Of a DNA stretch of 38,200 nucleotides, positions 1 to 8,447 are shown piece after piece. Origin of the DNA: Candidatus Zhuqueibacterota bacterium. Its GTDB lineage: Bacteria; Zhuqueibacterota; Zhuqueibacteria; Residuimicrobiales; Oceaniaggregativiventaceae. Within the stretch, counting starts at the first letter, position 1. Every line of letters starts with the position of its first letter. The notes beneath the pieces were generated by a model. The model saw only the letters and a program-made list of their open reading frames with translations. It did not search any database and had not been told where the DNA came from. The position numbers and the translations under genes are program-made. The stretch is from the NCBI GenBank assembly GCA_014728115.1, contig WJME01000198.1:1-38200 (forward strand). The letters run 5' to 3'.

Positions 1-1854
1 ATTTTTGAGAATACTGTTACATACCGGCTGCCCCATCAATCCACACCGATTACACCCCTGGCTCTTGCAATCGGGAATCACGGTTTCCCCCAGGGCACGC
101 TGATATTCATCGTACAGAAATGCCTTGGTAATCCCTTTGTCAACATGATCCCAAGGCAAAGGATTTTTGGGATTCCGGGCATCGAGCCAATGATCCAAGT
201 GTATATCATGCTCGTCAAGAGCTGCCCGCCATGCCTCGAAATTAAAATTTTCATCCCATCCTTCAAGCCTGCCCCCCTGTCTCCAAACCTCTTCAATGAC
301 ATGAGCGATACGTCGATCTCCCCTTGCCAAAAGACCTTCCACCACCGCGGTCTCTGGAGATCGCCAGCTCAATTTAAGTCGCTTATGTCGCACCGTCTCC
401 TTGAAGAAATCGATTTTTTCTCTGGTCATTTCAAGTGTATCCTGAGATACCCATTGAAAGGGCGTCAAGGGTTTGGGTACAAATGGAGATATGGAGACAT
501 TGATTTTTTTTCCTCCATGTAATCGAGCCAGATCATTGACACGATTAATCAATTCCACTATGCCTTGCAGATCTTGTTCATTCTCGGTTGGCTGTCCGAT
601 CATAAAGTATAGTTTTATGAGTGACCAACCCTCCCGAAAGGCCAGGTCCACGGCACGAATCAAGTCACTGGCCTGCGTATCTTTGTTAATCACTTTGCGC
701 AAACGCTGCGTACCCGCCTCCGGTGCCAGGGTAAGGCCCGATTTACGTATGTCTTTGGCAAACTGTGCCAATTCCGGAGTAAATCGTTCAGGCCTCAAGG
801 ATGGGAATGACAAATTGACCGGATCATTGGCGAACTTGGATCGTAGCTCATGCAGCAGAGAACCCAGATGACTATAGTCTGAGGTAGAAAGTGAAACAAG
901 TGAAACCTCATCATACCCCGTTGCCCGAATCTGTTGAAAGGCTTGTTCTACCAAATCCGAAACACTGCGTTCGCGAACCGGGCGATACAGCATCCCGGCA
1001 TTACAAAAACGGCACCCTCTGGAGCATCCTCTGGAAATTTCCATAGCGACCCGATCATGGGTCGTGGCGATGTTGGGCACCAGAGGTTTTTCCGGGTAAT
1101 ACTCTGACTTTAAATGGGATATCGTTCTAGCCCTGATGCGGCGCGGAACCTCTTCATTGAGAGGCTCGAGCGCCAAAAAACGGCCGTCACTGTGATATTT
1201 CGGCTTGTAAAACTCTGGCACATAAACACCAGGAATATCAGCCAGTTTCTGCAAAGCCGTGAGACGATTATCCCCGTTGATTTTGCTTTGCTTGAGGGCA
1301 TTTGCGATTTCGGCAATGGCTTCTTCTCCATCCCCTATGAGTACTGCATCTGCAAAAGGTGCTATAGGTTCAGGATTAAAGGCCGAAGGACCCCCCATCA
1401 GAATCAGTGGCAGTCCCTTTCGATCTGCAGATCGGATGGGAATACCCGCCAGATCGATCATATTGAGAATGGTGGTGGCATGCATCTCGTATTGCAAAGT
1501 GAATCCAATGATGTCAAACTGGTGGGCAGGTGTATAGGTTTCCAATGAGAAAAGAGGGACCTGCATATCCCGCATTTGCTGCTCCATATCCAGCCAGGGA
1601 GCATAGATGCGCTCAGCATAGACATCTTGCATTTGGTTCAAAATGTGATACAAGATCGGAAAGCCCATGTAGGACATTCCCACTTCATAGACATCCGGAA
1701 AGGCCAGTGCTATACGTAATGAAACACGGTCGAGGTCTTTGCGAATGACATGCAATTCATTCCCAACATACCGACCAGGCTTTGCTACCCGGGGCAAAAT
1801 TTGCTCAAAGAGCTTTTTTTTCACCGTCTGTGCGGTGGAAACACGATTGTACAT
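1..1854 (-). CDS. B12-binding-domain radical SAM protein, TIGR03960 type (3' end outside window)
   Basis: The reading frame opens with ATG at 1854-1852 and stays open for 618 codons to the window edge, so the C-terminus is missing. AGG lies about seven bases before the start. Residues 277-284 read CSRGCRFC, the CxxxCxxC cluster that binds the radical SAM [4Fe-4S]. The preceding 250 residues (GRYVGNELHVI, then FPDVYEVGMSYMGFPIL) look like the degenerate cobalamin-binding half of TIGR03960 proteins. A second cysteine set, C596, C601, C604 and C612, sits near the end, as is usual in this family. The family often neighbours DUF2344 proteins and ribonuclease G, which would lie beyond the left edge. 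The substrate is not known to me. The gene follows the oxidoreductase operon after a 76-base gap that holds a hairpin. Confidence 0.85.
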   Translation of the reverse strand, partial: MYNRVSTAQTVKKKLFEQILPRVAKPGRYVGNELHVIRKDLDRVSLRIALAFPDVYEVGMSYMGFPILYHILNQMQDVYAERIYAPWLDMEQQMRDMQVPLFSLETYTPAHQFDIIGFTLQYEMHATTILNMIDLAGIPIRSADRKGLPLILMGGPSAFNPEPIAPFADAVLIGDGEEAIAEIANALKQSKINGDNRLTALQKLADIPGVYVPEFYKPKYHSDGRFLALEPLNEEVPRRIRARTISHLKSEYYPEKPLVPNIATTHDRVAMEISRGCSRGCRFCNAGMLYRPVRERSVSDLVEQAFQQIRATGYDEVSLVSLSTSDYSHLGSLLHELRSKFANDPVNLSFPSLRPERFTPELAQFAKDIRKSGLTLAPEAGTQRLRKVINKDTQASDLIRAVDLAFREGWSLIKLYFMIGQPTENEQDLQGIVELINRVNDLARLHGGKKINVSISPFVPKPLTPFQWVSQDTLEMTREKIDFFKETVRHKRLKLSWRSPETAVVEGLLARGDRRIAHVIEEVWRQGGRLEGWDENFNFEAWRAALDEHDIHLDHWLDARNPKNPLPWDHVDKGITKAFLYDEYQRALGETVIPDCKSQGCNRCGLMGQPVCNSILKN

Positions 1855-1871
1855 AAAAAAACCTGTATATC

Positions 1872-1900
1872 AAAACCCCAGCAGGGCTGAACCCGTGGGG
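1872..1900 (-). terminator. Putative intrinsic terminator after the 2-oxoacid oxidoreductase operon
   Basis: On the minus strand CCCCA (1900-1896) pairs with TGGGG (1880-1876). A GGG/CCC pair lies inside, and four T follow at 1875-1872. The T tract is short and the next start codon is only 18 bases away, so this may attenuate more than terminate. Confidence 0.5.
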
Positions 1901-1930
1901 AACAAATCTTATTGGCCGGGCGCCACGCCT

Positions 1931-3349
1931 CTATGCGGACGTCTGGGCAATATATTCGAATCCCTTTTCAATAGCCTGTTTGTTCAGTTCGATTAGCGCT
2001 TTGCGTCTGATCACCTGAGGCAAGGCCTGAAACAGGATGTCCTTATCCATCAAACGAGAATATCCAAGGTATGCACCCAACATAACCATATTTGCGACGC
2101 GTGTGTTCCCCAATTCGTCTGCAATCTCTGTGGCCGGTACGGCCAAGATATCCACATCTTTTCTCAAGGGCTCTTGATCGATTAATGAGACATCATAAAC
2201 GATCAGTCCATCTTTTTTTACCTCTGACTCGAATCGCATTAAGGAAGGCAAATTCATTGCCATGAGCACATCGGGTTGGGAAACCAATGGCGATCCTATG
2301 CGATCGGGTGATAAATTGACGTGACAGTTGGCTGTTCCTCCTCGCATCTCCGGACCATAGGAGGGTATCCAGGAAACATGATAACCTGCTTGCATGCCTG
2401 CCTGAGCAACTCCCACGCCCATCAAAAGAATCCCTTGTCCGCCAAATCCTGCCATTTTAAAACTCGTGCGTTGACGGCCAGCCTCTGCTCCGGTCGCTAT
2501 AGGATCGTTTTTATCTAACCCCAAAGAGGGAAGGACATTGGGTTGATAGACAAATTTTTTGGGCGCTGACGATTCAATCGCATCAGACTCGTCTTTGAAT
2601 ACACCCAACGGAAAAATCTCAAACATCTTGTCTTCAATCCATTGTTTGGCCTGAACCGGAGACACTTTCCAACCAGATGGACATGTCGATAAGACCTCGA
2701 CAAAAGAAAATCCTTTGTCATCGATTTGATTCCGCAATGCTTTACGCACAGCCTTGCGAACCTTGTTCGTATGTTTGGCATCGGTGAGTGCTACTCGCTC
2801 GACATATATCGGCGCCTGCAAAGAGGAAATCAATTCTGCTATACGCATCGGAAATCCCTCATTCATGGGATTTCTACCCGTGGGAGACGTGGTGGTTTTT
2901 TGTCCCACAAGTGTGGTGGGAGCCATTTGGCCTCCTGTCATGCCGTAAATCGCATTATTGACAAAAAACACCGTGATCTTTTCACCCCGATTGGCTGCCT
3001 GGATGATGTTATTCCCGCCAATAGCTGCCAAATCACCATCTCCCTGATAACTGATTACGATACTGTTGGGATGAGCTCTTTTGATTCCCGTTGCAACGGC
3101 AGGCGCGCGTCCATGAGCGGCCTGAATATTGCCGGTGCGAAAATAATAATATGCAAATACACTACAGCCCACCGGACTGATGATTATAGTCCGGTCCTGA
3201 ATATCAAAATCATCAATCGCTTCAGCGATCAGTTTATGCAGCACACCATGACCACACCCGGGGCAATAATGGGTCACTCCTTTATTGGCGCCGGGTTTGC
3301 GCTCATATATTTCATAAAAACTATCAGCTTTTAACAAGGCTTTTGCCAT
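1931..3349 (-). CDS. 2-oxoacid:ferredoxin oxidoreductase, fused beta (TPP-binding) and gamma subunits
   Basis: This 472-residue protein joins two subunits that are often separate. Residues 1-250 are the beta subunit, with CPGCGHG at 29-35, the thiamine-diphosphate motif GDGD at 103-106 and NN at 131-132. A linker of about 45 residues leads to the gamma domain, with GFGGQG at 301-306 and EMRGG near 334. The protein binds TPP and passes electrons from 2-oxoacid oxidation to ferredoxin. The ATG at 3349 shares one base with the TGA of the alpha gene and follows GAGG by seven bases. A GTG one codon upstream is the alternative start. The order delta, alpha, beta-gamma gives a complete four-domain enzyme. 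The substrate (branched 2-oxoacid, 2-oxoglutarate or other) cannot be fixed from sequence alone. Confidence 0.9.
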   Translation of the reverse strand: MAKALLKADSFYEIYERKPGANKGVTHYCPGCGHGVLHKLIAEAIDDFDIQDRTIIISPVGCSVFAYYYFRTGNIQAAHGRAPAVATGIKRAHPNSIVISYQGDGDLAAIGGNNIIQAANRGEKITVFFVNNAIYGMTGGQMAPTTLVGQKTTTSPTGRNPMNEGFPMRIAELISSLQAPIYVERVALTDAKHTNKVRKAVRKALRNQIDDKGFSFVEVLSTCPSGWKVSPVQAKQWIEDKMFEIFPLGVFKDESDAIESSAPKKFVYQPNVLPSLGLDKNDPIATGAEAGRQRTSFKMAGFGGQGILLMGVGVAQAGMQAGYHVSWIPSYGPEMRGGTANCHVNLSPDRIGSPLVSQPDVLMAMNLPSLMRFESEVKKDGLIVYDVSLIDQEPLRKDVDILAVPATEIADELGNTRVANMVMLGAYLGYSRLMDKDILFQALPQVIRRKALIELNKQAIEKGFEYIAQTSA

Positions 3350-4401
3350 CACTTTGCCTCGATTGTCTTGAGAACCTGCTCTTTGATTTCATCTGTAGAA
3401 GGTACCACACCGCCCAGGCGAGTGTAGAGATGTACGGGCTTTAGGCCATTCACCGCCAGGCGAACATCCTCTACCATTTGACCGTTTGATAACTCAACCA
3501 CCATAAATTGACCTACAGAAGAACATAACTCTTGGATTCGTTTGGAAGGAAAGGGAAATAGGGTAATGGGTCGTAATAATCCGACTCGTATGCCCTGATT
3601 ATGCATTTCATCTACAACTGATTGTAACAAGCGGGAGACGACCCCATATCCGATTAAAACGATTTCTGCATCTTTGATTTTGTACTCTTCGAATCGAACT
3701 TCCTTTTCCTGCATTTGGGCATATTTTTGTTGCAATTTGAGCACATGCTTTTCAAGAATCTCGGGTTCGAGTTCGATAGAACTGATCAATCTGTGTTCAT
3801 CTCTGGCATCTGCATGCAAAGCCCATTCCTTATCCGGCAATGAGGGTAGAGGATCGGGAAAATCCACGGGCTCCATCATTTGACCGATAAACCCGTCCGC
3901 CAAAACCACACAAGGATTGCGATATTTATCTGCCAGCTCAAATGCCAGCATGGTAAAATCGCACATTTCCTGGGCACTGTTCGGGGCGAGCACAATCAGC
4001 TTATAGCTCCCATGCCCCCCGCCTTTTACCACCTGGTGATAATCACTCTGTTCGGGTGCAATATTCCCCAATCCCGGTCCGCCTCTGCTGATATCCACCA
4101 GTACTAAAGGCAGCTCGGCACCGGCGCAGTATGAAATCCCTTCCATTTTCAGACTGATCCCCGGACTGGAAGAGGCTGTCATGACTCTCACCCCCCCAGA
4201 CGCGGCACCATAAACCATATTAATGGAAGCGACTTCGCTTTCGGCTTGCAAAAAAGTTCCCCCCACCTGAGGCATGTAAACAGCTGCGGCCTCGGCAATT
4301 TCTGATGCCGGCGTAATAGGATAACCAAAGAAAAATCTGCAGCCAGCGAGTATCGCACCTTTGACAACGGCTTCGTTTCCCTTAATCAGCTGCCTGGCCA
4401 C
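3349..4401 (-). CDS. vorB: 2-oxoacid:ferredoxin oxidoreductase alpha subunit (VorB type)
   Basis: The 350-residue protein opens with a segment close to VorB-type alpha subunits: [20 protein letters not shown], then YPITPASEI. It carries the pyrimidine-binding domain in roughly residues 1-180 and a transketolase C-terminal-like domain near 230-340. It pairs with the beta-gamma protein to form the TPP active site that decarboxylates a 2-oxoacid to an acyl-CoA. The start is GTG at 4401, whose G is shared with the TAG of the ferredoxin gene. A strong AGGAGG lies within the end of that gene, so translation is probably coupled. I assign vorB by resemblance to branched-chain 2-oxoacid (3-methyl-2-oxobutanoate) enzymes. 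A KorA-like 2-oxoglutarate enzyme is the main alternative. Confidence 0.87.
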   Translation of the reverse strand: MARQLIKGNEAVVKGAILAGCRFFFGYPITPASEIAEAAAVYMPQVGGTFLQAESEVASINMVYGAASGGVRVMTASSSPGISLKMEGISYCAGAELPLVLVDISRGGPGLGNIAPEQSDYHQVVKGGGHGSYKLIVLAPNSAQEMCDFTMLAFELADKYRNPCVVLADGFIGQMMEPVDFPDPLPSLPDKEWALHADARDEHRLISSIELEPEILEKHVLKLQQKYAQMQEKEVRFEEYKIKDAEIVLIGYGVVSRLLQSVVDEMHNQGIRVGLLRPITLFPFPSKRIQELCSSVGQFMVVELSNGQMVEDVRLAVNGLKPVHLYTRLGGVVPSTDEIKEQVLKTIEAK

Positions 4402-4649
4402 TAGGCTTCCACCTCCTCTTCAATATATCCTTTTTTATATACAATAATCGCACCGGGCTCTGGACACTGGTAAAAGCAATACCCACAACCTATGCAACCC
4501 TGGCCTTTATATCCGGCCGGGTGATATCCCATTTTGTTGAACCCTTTGGTAAATTCCAGAACATTTTCCGGACAAATGTCGATGCACAATCCACACCCTT
4601 TGCATTCATCACTATTGATAATTACTTTTGGTTCTTTTAAACCAGCCAT
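4401..4649 (-). CDS. Two-[4Fe-4S] ferredoxin, delta subunit of the 2-oxoacid oxidoreductase
   Basis: This 82-residue protein has two ferredoxin motifs, C16-C19-C22-C26 and C52-C55-C58-C62, each followed by the usual proline. It is the length and type of a delta subunit of VOR/POR/KGOR enzymes and would carry electrons from the TPP site to free ferredoxin. It is the first gene of a three-gene operon, with AGGAGG just before the ATG and a good promoter about 35 bases upstream. The C-terminal tail is acidic. Being first in the operon and overlapping the alpha gene by one base supports a subunit role rather than a free ferredoxin. Confidence 0.88.
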   Translation of the reverse strand: MAGLKEPKVIINSDECKGCGLCIDICPENVLEFTKGFNKMGYHPAGYKGQGCIGCGYCFYQCPEPGAIIVYKKGYIEEEVEA

Positions 4650-4683
4650 TATTCCTCCTCACTGAATAGAATACAGGCGTTGA

Positions 4684-4712
4684 ATTATAGGAGTTTTTTG
4701 TAAAACTTGCAA
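4684..4712 (-). promoter_or_regulatory. Sigma-70-like promoter of the 2-oxoacid oxidoreductase operon
   Basis: On the minus strand TTGCAA (4712-4707) is followed after exactly 17 bases by a perfect TATAAT (4689-4684). The predicted start of transcription near 4677 leaves a leader of about 28 bases before the ferredoxin ATG. Confidence 0.75.
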
Positions 4713-4800
4713 GGAGTTTCTGGCAGTCCAAGTCTAAGAAAATATAGTCGATACAACACCTGCATTACTTTTTTAGACACACTGATTTAATAACCAAAAG

Positions 4801-5436
4801 TTAATAGGCTTGCTGCAAAAATGGATTATGAGCCAGTTCTCTTTCGATGGTGGTATCAGGGCCATGACCGCAACCCACCCATGTGTCTTTGGGTAAAACC
4901 ATGATTTTTGATCGAATGGAATCCAAGAGTTGATTCTGGTCGCCTCCGGGCAGATCTGAACGACCAATGGAATCCATAAATAATGTATCTCCCACAAAAA
5001 CGCGCTTGGCCATCTGACAATAAAAACTCGACCCGCCCGGACTATGACCGGGGGTCGATAAAACCGAAAATTCCAGATCACCTATTTTAAAAATTTCCCC
5101 ATCATGCAATGGATGATTGACATTAAACCTCTCGGGCACATCCAGGCCAAACATAGCGGCATGCATCGGAGCATTCTCCACAAGAAATTTGTCGGCAGGA
5201 TCCATATAGATCTCTGCGCCTGTACTCTTTTGGATGGGTGCAACCGCACCGATATGGTCGACGTGTCCATGCGTTAACAGTATGGCTTTTATATCGAGTT
5301 CGAGCGATTGCACTTTCTCGATGATGAGATCAGCATCTCCGCCCGGGTCGATCACTAACCCTTTGTGGGTATCCGGACATCCCACTAAAAAACAATTGAC
5401 AGCAAAGTCATGAACAGTCAATTTCTCTAAAATCAT
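4801..5436 (-). CDS. MBL-fold metallo-hydrolase (glyoxalase II-like)
   Basis: This 211-residue protein has the metallo-beta-lactamase signature HGHVDH at residues 56-61 (H56, H58, D60, H61). The remaining metal ligands H131 (TPGHSPGG), D150 and H191 are present, so the dinuclear metal site looks intact. GRSDLPGG at 158-165 is typical of the short glyoxalase II-like YcbL group. Likely activity is hydrolysis of a thioester or similar ester in the cytoplasm. No second domain (rhodanese or persulfide dioxygenase type) is present. AGGTGA sits five bases before the ATG, and a promoter with 17-base spacing lies upstream, so it appears to be a single-gene unit. The physiological substrate is unknown. 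Confidence 0.85.
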   Translation of the reverse strand: MILEKLTVHDFAVNCFLVGCPDTHKGLVIDPGGDADLIIEKVQSLELDIKAILLTHGHVDHIGAVAPIQKSTGAEIYMDPADKFLVENAPMHAAMFGLDVPERFNVNHPLHDGEIFKIGDLEFSVLSTPGHSPGGSSFYCQMAKRVFVGDTLFMDSIGRSDLPGGDQNQLLDSIRSKIMVLPKDTWVGCGHGPDTTIERELAHNPFLQQAY

Positions 5437-5462
5437 AAATCACCTGTTGGTTTGCAGCAAAT

Positions 5463-5491
5463 AATATACGTTTCTTACTGCAAAAATTCAA
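5463..5491 (-). promoter_or_regulatory. Sigma-70-like promoter of the MBL-fold hydrolase
   Basis: On the minus strand TTGAAT (5491-5486) and TATATT (5468-5463) are separated by 17 bases. The predicted transcript starts some 20 bases before the ATG at 5436. The -35 box is at the edge of a 9-bp inverted repeat (5492-5500 with 5548-5556). Confidence 0.6.
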
Positions 5492-5558
5492 GTCCATCTT
5501 CACAGGGTGCAGTGACATACCACAAGATAAAGCGTTTTTGGCAATCCAAGATGGACCT

Positions 5559-6143
5559 TTAACGCACCAGGGTAAATTTTATGGTCTGTTGAAAATTATC
5601 CGCTGTCAGCTGACAGAGATAAAGACCGCTGGAGAGAGGCTGGCCCCGATGATCACGACCATCGAAAAGAATAGAGTAAATGCCTGGTGCACGAAAATCA
5701 GACACCAGGGTACGTATTCTCTGACCCAGAAGGGTATAAATTTCAACTTTGATCCTGCTCGCAACAGGTACTTTAAAGATGAATCTCGTACTTTGGTTAA
5801 ATGGATTTGGAAAGTTTTGGCTCAATTCATAGTCTTCGGGCAAAGACTCTGGCCAGGAAGGCATCAGAACCGGCGTAACGAGTCCCATATGATATGTTTC
5901 GCTATTCATTGTACCTAAATGATTCCATCCACCGACCCCGCGAATCGTCATAGATGCTCCCTGGGCTTGCACAGCCATCGAAGCAAAGGTTTGTCTGGTG
6001 AGTTTGAATGTCTGAGCCCTCGCGGGCTTGACACTGCCCGCACTAACTAATATAAAAAATGCAAAAAAAAGGACGACGCCACTTTTGGCACAGGTATTTG
6101 GATTTTGGTATTTTCTCATAGTATGAATTTTGTCACGAGTCAT
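5559..6143 (-). CDS. Small secreted protein with type IX secretion C-terminal sorting domain
   Basis: This 194-residue protein has a long N-region, a hydrophobic stretch at 22-35 and a likely cleavage after ARA (41-43). Only about 60 residues then precede a complete Por-type sorting domain at about 105-194. That domain carries SQNFPNPFN near 108-116, a YTLLGQRIRTL segment and SSGLYLCQLT near the end, and ends in a basic residue. The family signal is for export through the type IX secretion system with cleavage or surface anchoring. The short middle part (RGVGGWNHLGTMNSETYHMG) resembles the segment just before this domain in larger FCB proteins, so there is almost no cargo. ATG is preceded by AGG at good distance, and only 15 bases separate it from the fibre-like gene, so the two are probably co-transcribed. 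Confidence 0.82.
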   Translation of the reverse strand: MTRDKIHTMRKYQNPNTCAKSGVVLFFAFFILVSAGSVKPARAQTFKLTRQTFASMAVQAQGASMTIRGVGGWNHLGTMNSETYHMGLVTPVLMPSWPESLPEDYELSQNFPNPFNQSTRFIFKVPVASRIKVEIYTLLGQRIRTLVSDFRAPGIYSILFDGRDHRGQPLSSGLYLCQLTADNFQQTIKFTLVR

Positions 6144-6158
6144 CAGAACCTGGATTGT

Positions 6159-8315
6159 TTATTGTAAATTCACGAGCACATTGATCACACCCTCACCCGA
6201 CTCCCAGTTTTGCAGCGCTTTACCGAGAATCACACCAAAATCGGGTTGAGTACATTTTTGTGCATGACCGGCAAGGCCTGAGGTAGATAGCAAATCTCCT
6301 CTCTTTATACTTTCGTTTTGTGCTGTCACCTTGACCGGCACCACGCCGGCAAGAGCCAGAGGATAACCATCCCTGACCTCCACGAGATGGCCTACCTGAA
6401 TAGTAGGATTGGTCGATATGACTCCTGCAACGCGACTGTCGTTCTCGCGGTTACAACGAACCAGGGCGTGATCTTTTTCATCGGAGATAACAACCACGTC
6501 CCCGGGCTCGAGCATTTCAGCACCATATAAAAACTCTGCGAGATCTGCCCAATCCCCAGTCGATATGGTAGCACGTCCATCTACTTTGAGGGCATAGCCT
6601 GCATTATTTTCACAAACAGCGTGAACCCCGTATATACTCCCCTCTCCGCGCAGCCCGATCCTGCCCAACCCCTGCACCCCCACAAAACCATCACCTTGTA
6701 AAGCGTACGATCCGGCAACAGAGCCATAGTTCGTGACTGAAAACACGGCGCCAGATTGCAATGTTTTTACAATCTGAGTCGAATTTTGAAAATTGCGATC
6801 GGAAAGAATACCCTCTCCGAGATCTGAATTTTTGATGGTTCCATCCACAATCATGGCAGAAGTCACTGCATTGGACTGGTTTTCATTTACAAAAATATTT
6901 TCATAGGCTGCGCCATTCATGATAGAAGCATTCAGACTGAGGGTCAAATCTCCAGAATCACCTCCCCCTGACAGGCCATTTCCTGCATATACAGCCGTGA
7001 CATCGCCGGCAAAAAAATTGAGGTCACTGGGCGAAATCGTTCGATCCTGAATCATTTGACCGGTTACGGATTCAGGCTGACCCAGCCGCAAAAATCGACC
7101 ATCAAAGGCAGCACCACTGACATAGTCCTGGGCCAGGCTCAGAGTCACTTCCCCCACAGACCCACCTCCTGACAATCCGGTTCCCGGGTTAATCCCTGTT
7201 ATATCACCCAAGCCTATCGCAAGATCCTGGGCCTGAATAGAGCCGTCCTGAATATCGGCACCTGTAAGGGTTCCATCTGTCACCATCAGACCGGTCACCG
7301 TATTGGCGGTATTCAACTTGGCAAACCGTGCATCAAATGCAGCTCCCGAGAGATAATTATCTGCCAGACCTAATAAAAGAGTTCCGCTGGTCCCTCCGCC
7401 GACCAAACCATTGCCGGTAATCACAGAGGATATTTTACTGATTCCAAAAGCCAAATCCTCTTCCAGTATAGAGCCGTTTTTAATGTGGCTGGCATCGATT
7501 TGATTTTTGGACAACATCTCTGCGCTAATCTGATTTTCCGCCCCTTTACGAACAAATCGTTTATCGTACGCTTCCCCGGTATAGAACGATGGAAGCAAAG
7601 AGAGCGTCAAATCCGGATCAGATCCCCCACCGGCCAGTCCGAATTCAGTCGTTATGGTTCTTATTGTGCCGGTACCCAGTTTAAAGCCGATATCCTGCGG
7701 TTGGATGGACCCATCGGCGATCATATTGCTATTGATCGAGCTGGGTGCCCCGCGGACCACATAATTGGCTTCCAGCTGTGTTTTCGTCAAATAGGACGTT
7801 GCCTTGACCCCGCCCAATTTGGAAGCATCGATGTTATTTTTCTCAGAGTCATTAGACTGAGATTTGCTATAAAATGCGCTTGCCTCTATTCCCCCCAGAC
7901 TATTGGCATCGCCTGCAGACAAACTGTAAGCAACACTGGAGATGCGTTTCCGCGGTTTGAGATTTTCTTCACCGACCGATATCTGTAAAAAGCGCATTGC
8001 CTCATTGAACAGTTGTGGCGGAAACGGAACAACAGAGCCCAATTCTACATTAAAATAGCCTTTCTCAATCTTAACCGTGTGAGCTTCTTGCCACAATCGA
8101 TTACCCTCTGTTTCATGATCCCATATACTCAACACCACTTCTTGTGTACCGGTTAAAGGAGTACCGGTTGATGTGGTCAAATACCCCTGATAGTCGATCA
8201 TTTGTGGAACATATAGGGATTGAACAGCATCTGCTTCACTGTTTTTTGGGAAAGGTTGTGGGGTCTGTGCCAGTACCCATAAAGGAACCAACAGCAATAA
8301 CCAATGGATTCTCAT
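6159..8315 (-). CDS. Fibre-like secreted repeat protein with conserved N- and C-terminal domains
   Basis: This 718-residue protein starts with a signal peptide (cleavage likely after VLA, 14-16). Residues 38-135 (YQGYLTTSTGTPLTGTQEVV, WQEAHTVKIEKGYFNVELG, ISSVAYSLSAG) match an N-terminal domain common in long surface proteins of many environmental bacteria. Residues 205-500 hold four repeats of about 67-77 residues. Each opens with G-L-x-GGG, continues with a short beta segment (LTLSL) and usually GAAFDxRF, and ends with a DGTIxxxDL motif. Residues 515-590 are glycine-rich and may form a beta solenoid. The C-terminus (LEPGDVVVISD, RVAGVIS, GDLLSTSGLAGHA) is a compact conserved module. GGAGG lies seven bases before the ATG. 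The role is unknown. A cell-surface appendage or adhesin is plausible. No phage genes surround it. Confidence 0.78.
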   Translation of the reverse strand: MRIHWLLLLVPLWVLAQTPQPFPKNSEADAVQSLYVPQMIDYQGYLTTSTGTPLTGTQEVVLSIWDHETEGNRLWQEAHTVKIEKGYFNVELGSVVPFPPQLFNEAMRFLQISVGEENLKPRKRISSVAYSLSAGDANSLGGIEASAFYSKSQSNDSEKNNIDASKLGGVKATSYLTKTQLEANYVVRGAPSSINSNMIADGSIQPQDIGFKLGTGTIRTITTEFGLAGGGSDPDLTLSLLPSFYTGEAYDKRFVRKGAENQISAEMLSKNQIDASHIKNGSILEEDLAFGISKISSVITGNGLVGGGTSGTLLLGLADNYLSGAAFDARFAKLNTANTVTGLMVTDGTLTGADIQDGSIQAQDLAIGLGDITGINPGTGLSGGGSVGEVTLSLAQDYVSGAAFDGRFLRLGQPESVTGQMIQDRTISPSDLNFFAGDVTAVYAGNGLSGGGDSGDLTLSLNASIMNGAAYENIFVNENQSNAVTSAMIVDGTIKNSDLGEGILSDRNFQNSTQIVKTLQSGAVFSVTNYGSVAGSYALQGDGFVGVQGLGRIGLRGEGSIYGVHAVCENNAGYALKVDGRATISTGDWADLAEFLYGAEMLEPGDVVVISDEKDHALVRCNRENDSRVAGVISTNPTIQVGHLVEVRDGYPLALAGVVPVKVTAQNESIKRGDLLSTSGLAGHAQKCTQPDFGVILGKALQNWESGEGVINVLVNLQ

Positions 8316-8447
8316 GCCTGTGCCTCCGATGACGCCATAGAATTTGTAATGGATAGGATATATTCATGTTTATGTACCATCGAATCGACAGGATTGCGGA
8401 AGGCAATTTACAAAAGGTTGAAAAAGAGGGCATGTAAAAAGGATCAT

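Noticed and set aside
4733..4783. Imperfect inverted repeat (GTCTAAgAAAA and TTTTTTAGAC) after the MBL gene
   Set aside because: Long loop and AT-rich stem, with no T tract in the right place. Likely chance.
5491..5557. 9-bp inverted repeat (GTCCATCTT and AAGATGGAC) between the T9SS gene and the MBL gene
   Set aside because: The arms are 47 bases apart with no T tract, so it is a poor terminator. It overlaps the MBL promoter, but an operator role cannot be supported.
6159..8315. Tail-fibre-like repeats suggesting a prophage
   Set aside because: No capsid, tail, integrase or lysis genes are nearby, and the protein has a signal peptide and a common bacterial N-terminal domain.
8316..8447. Search for a gene or terminator in the 132-base gap before the fibre gene
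   Set aside because: A short minus-strand frame at 8236-8433 overlaps the fibre start and has no ribosome site or similarity. No clear promoter or terminator was found.
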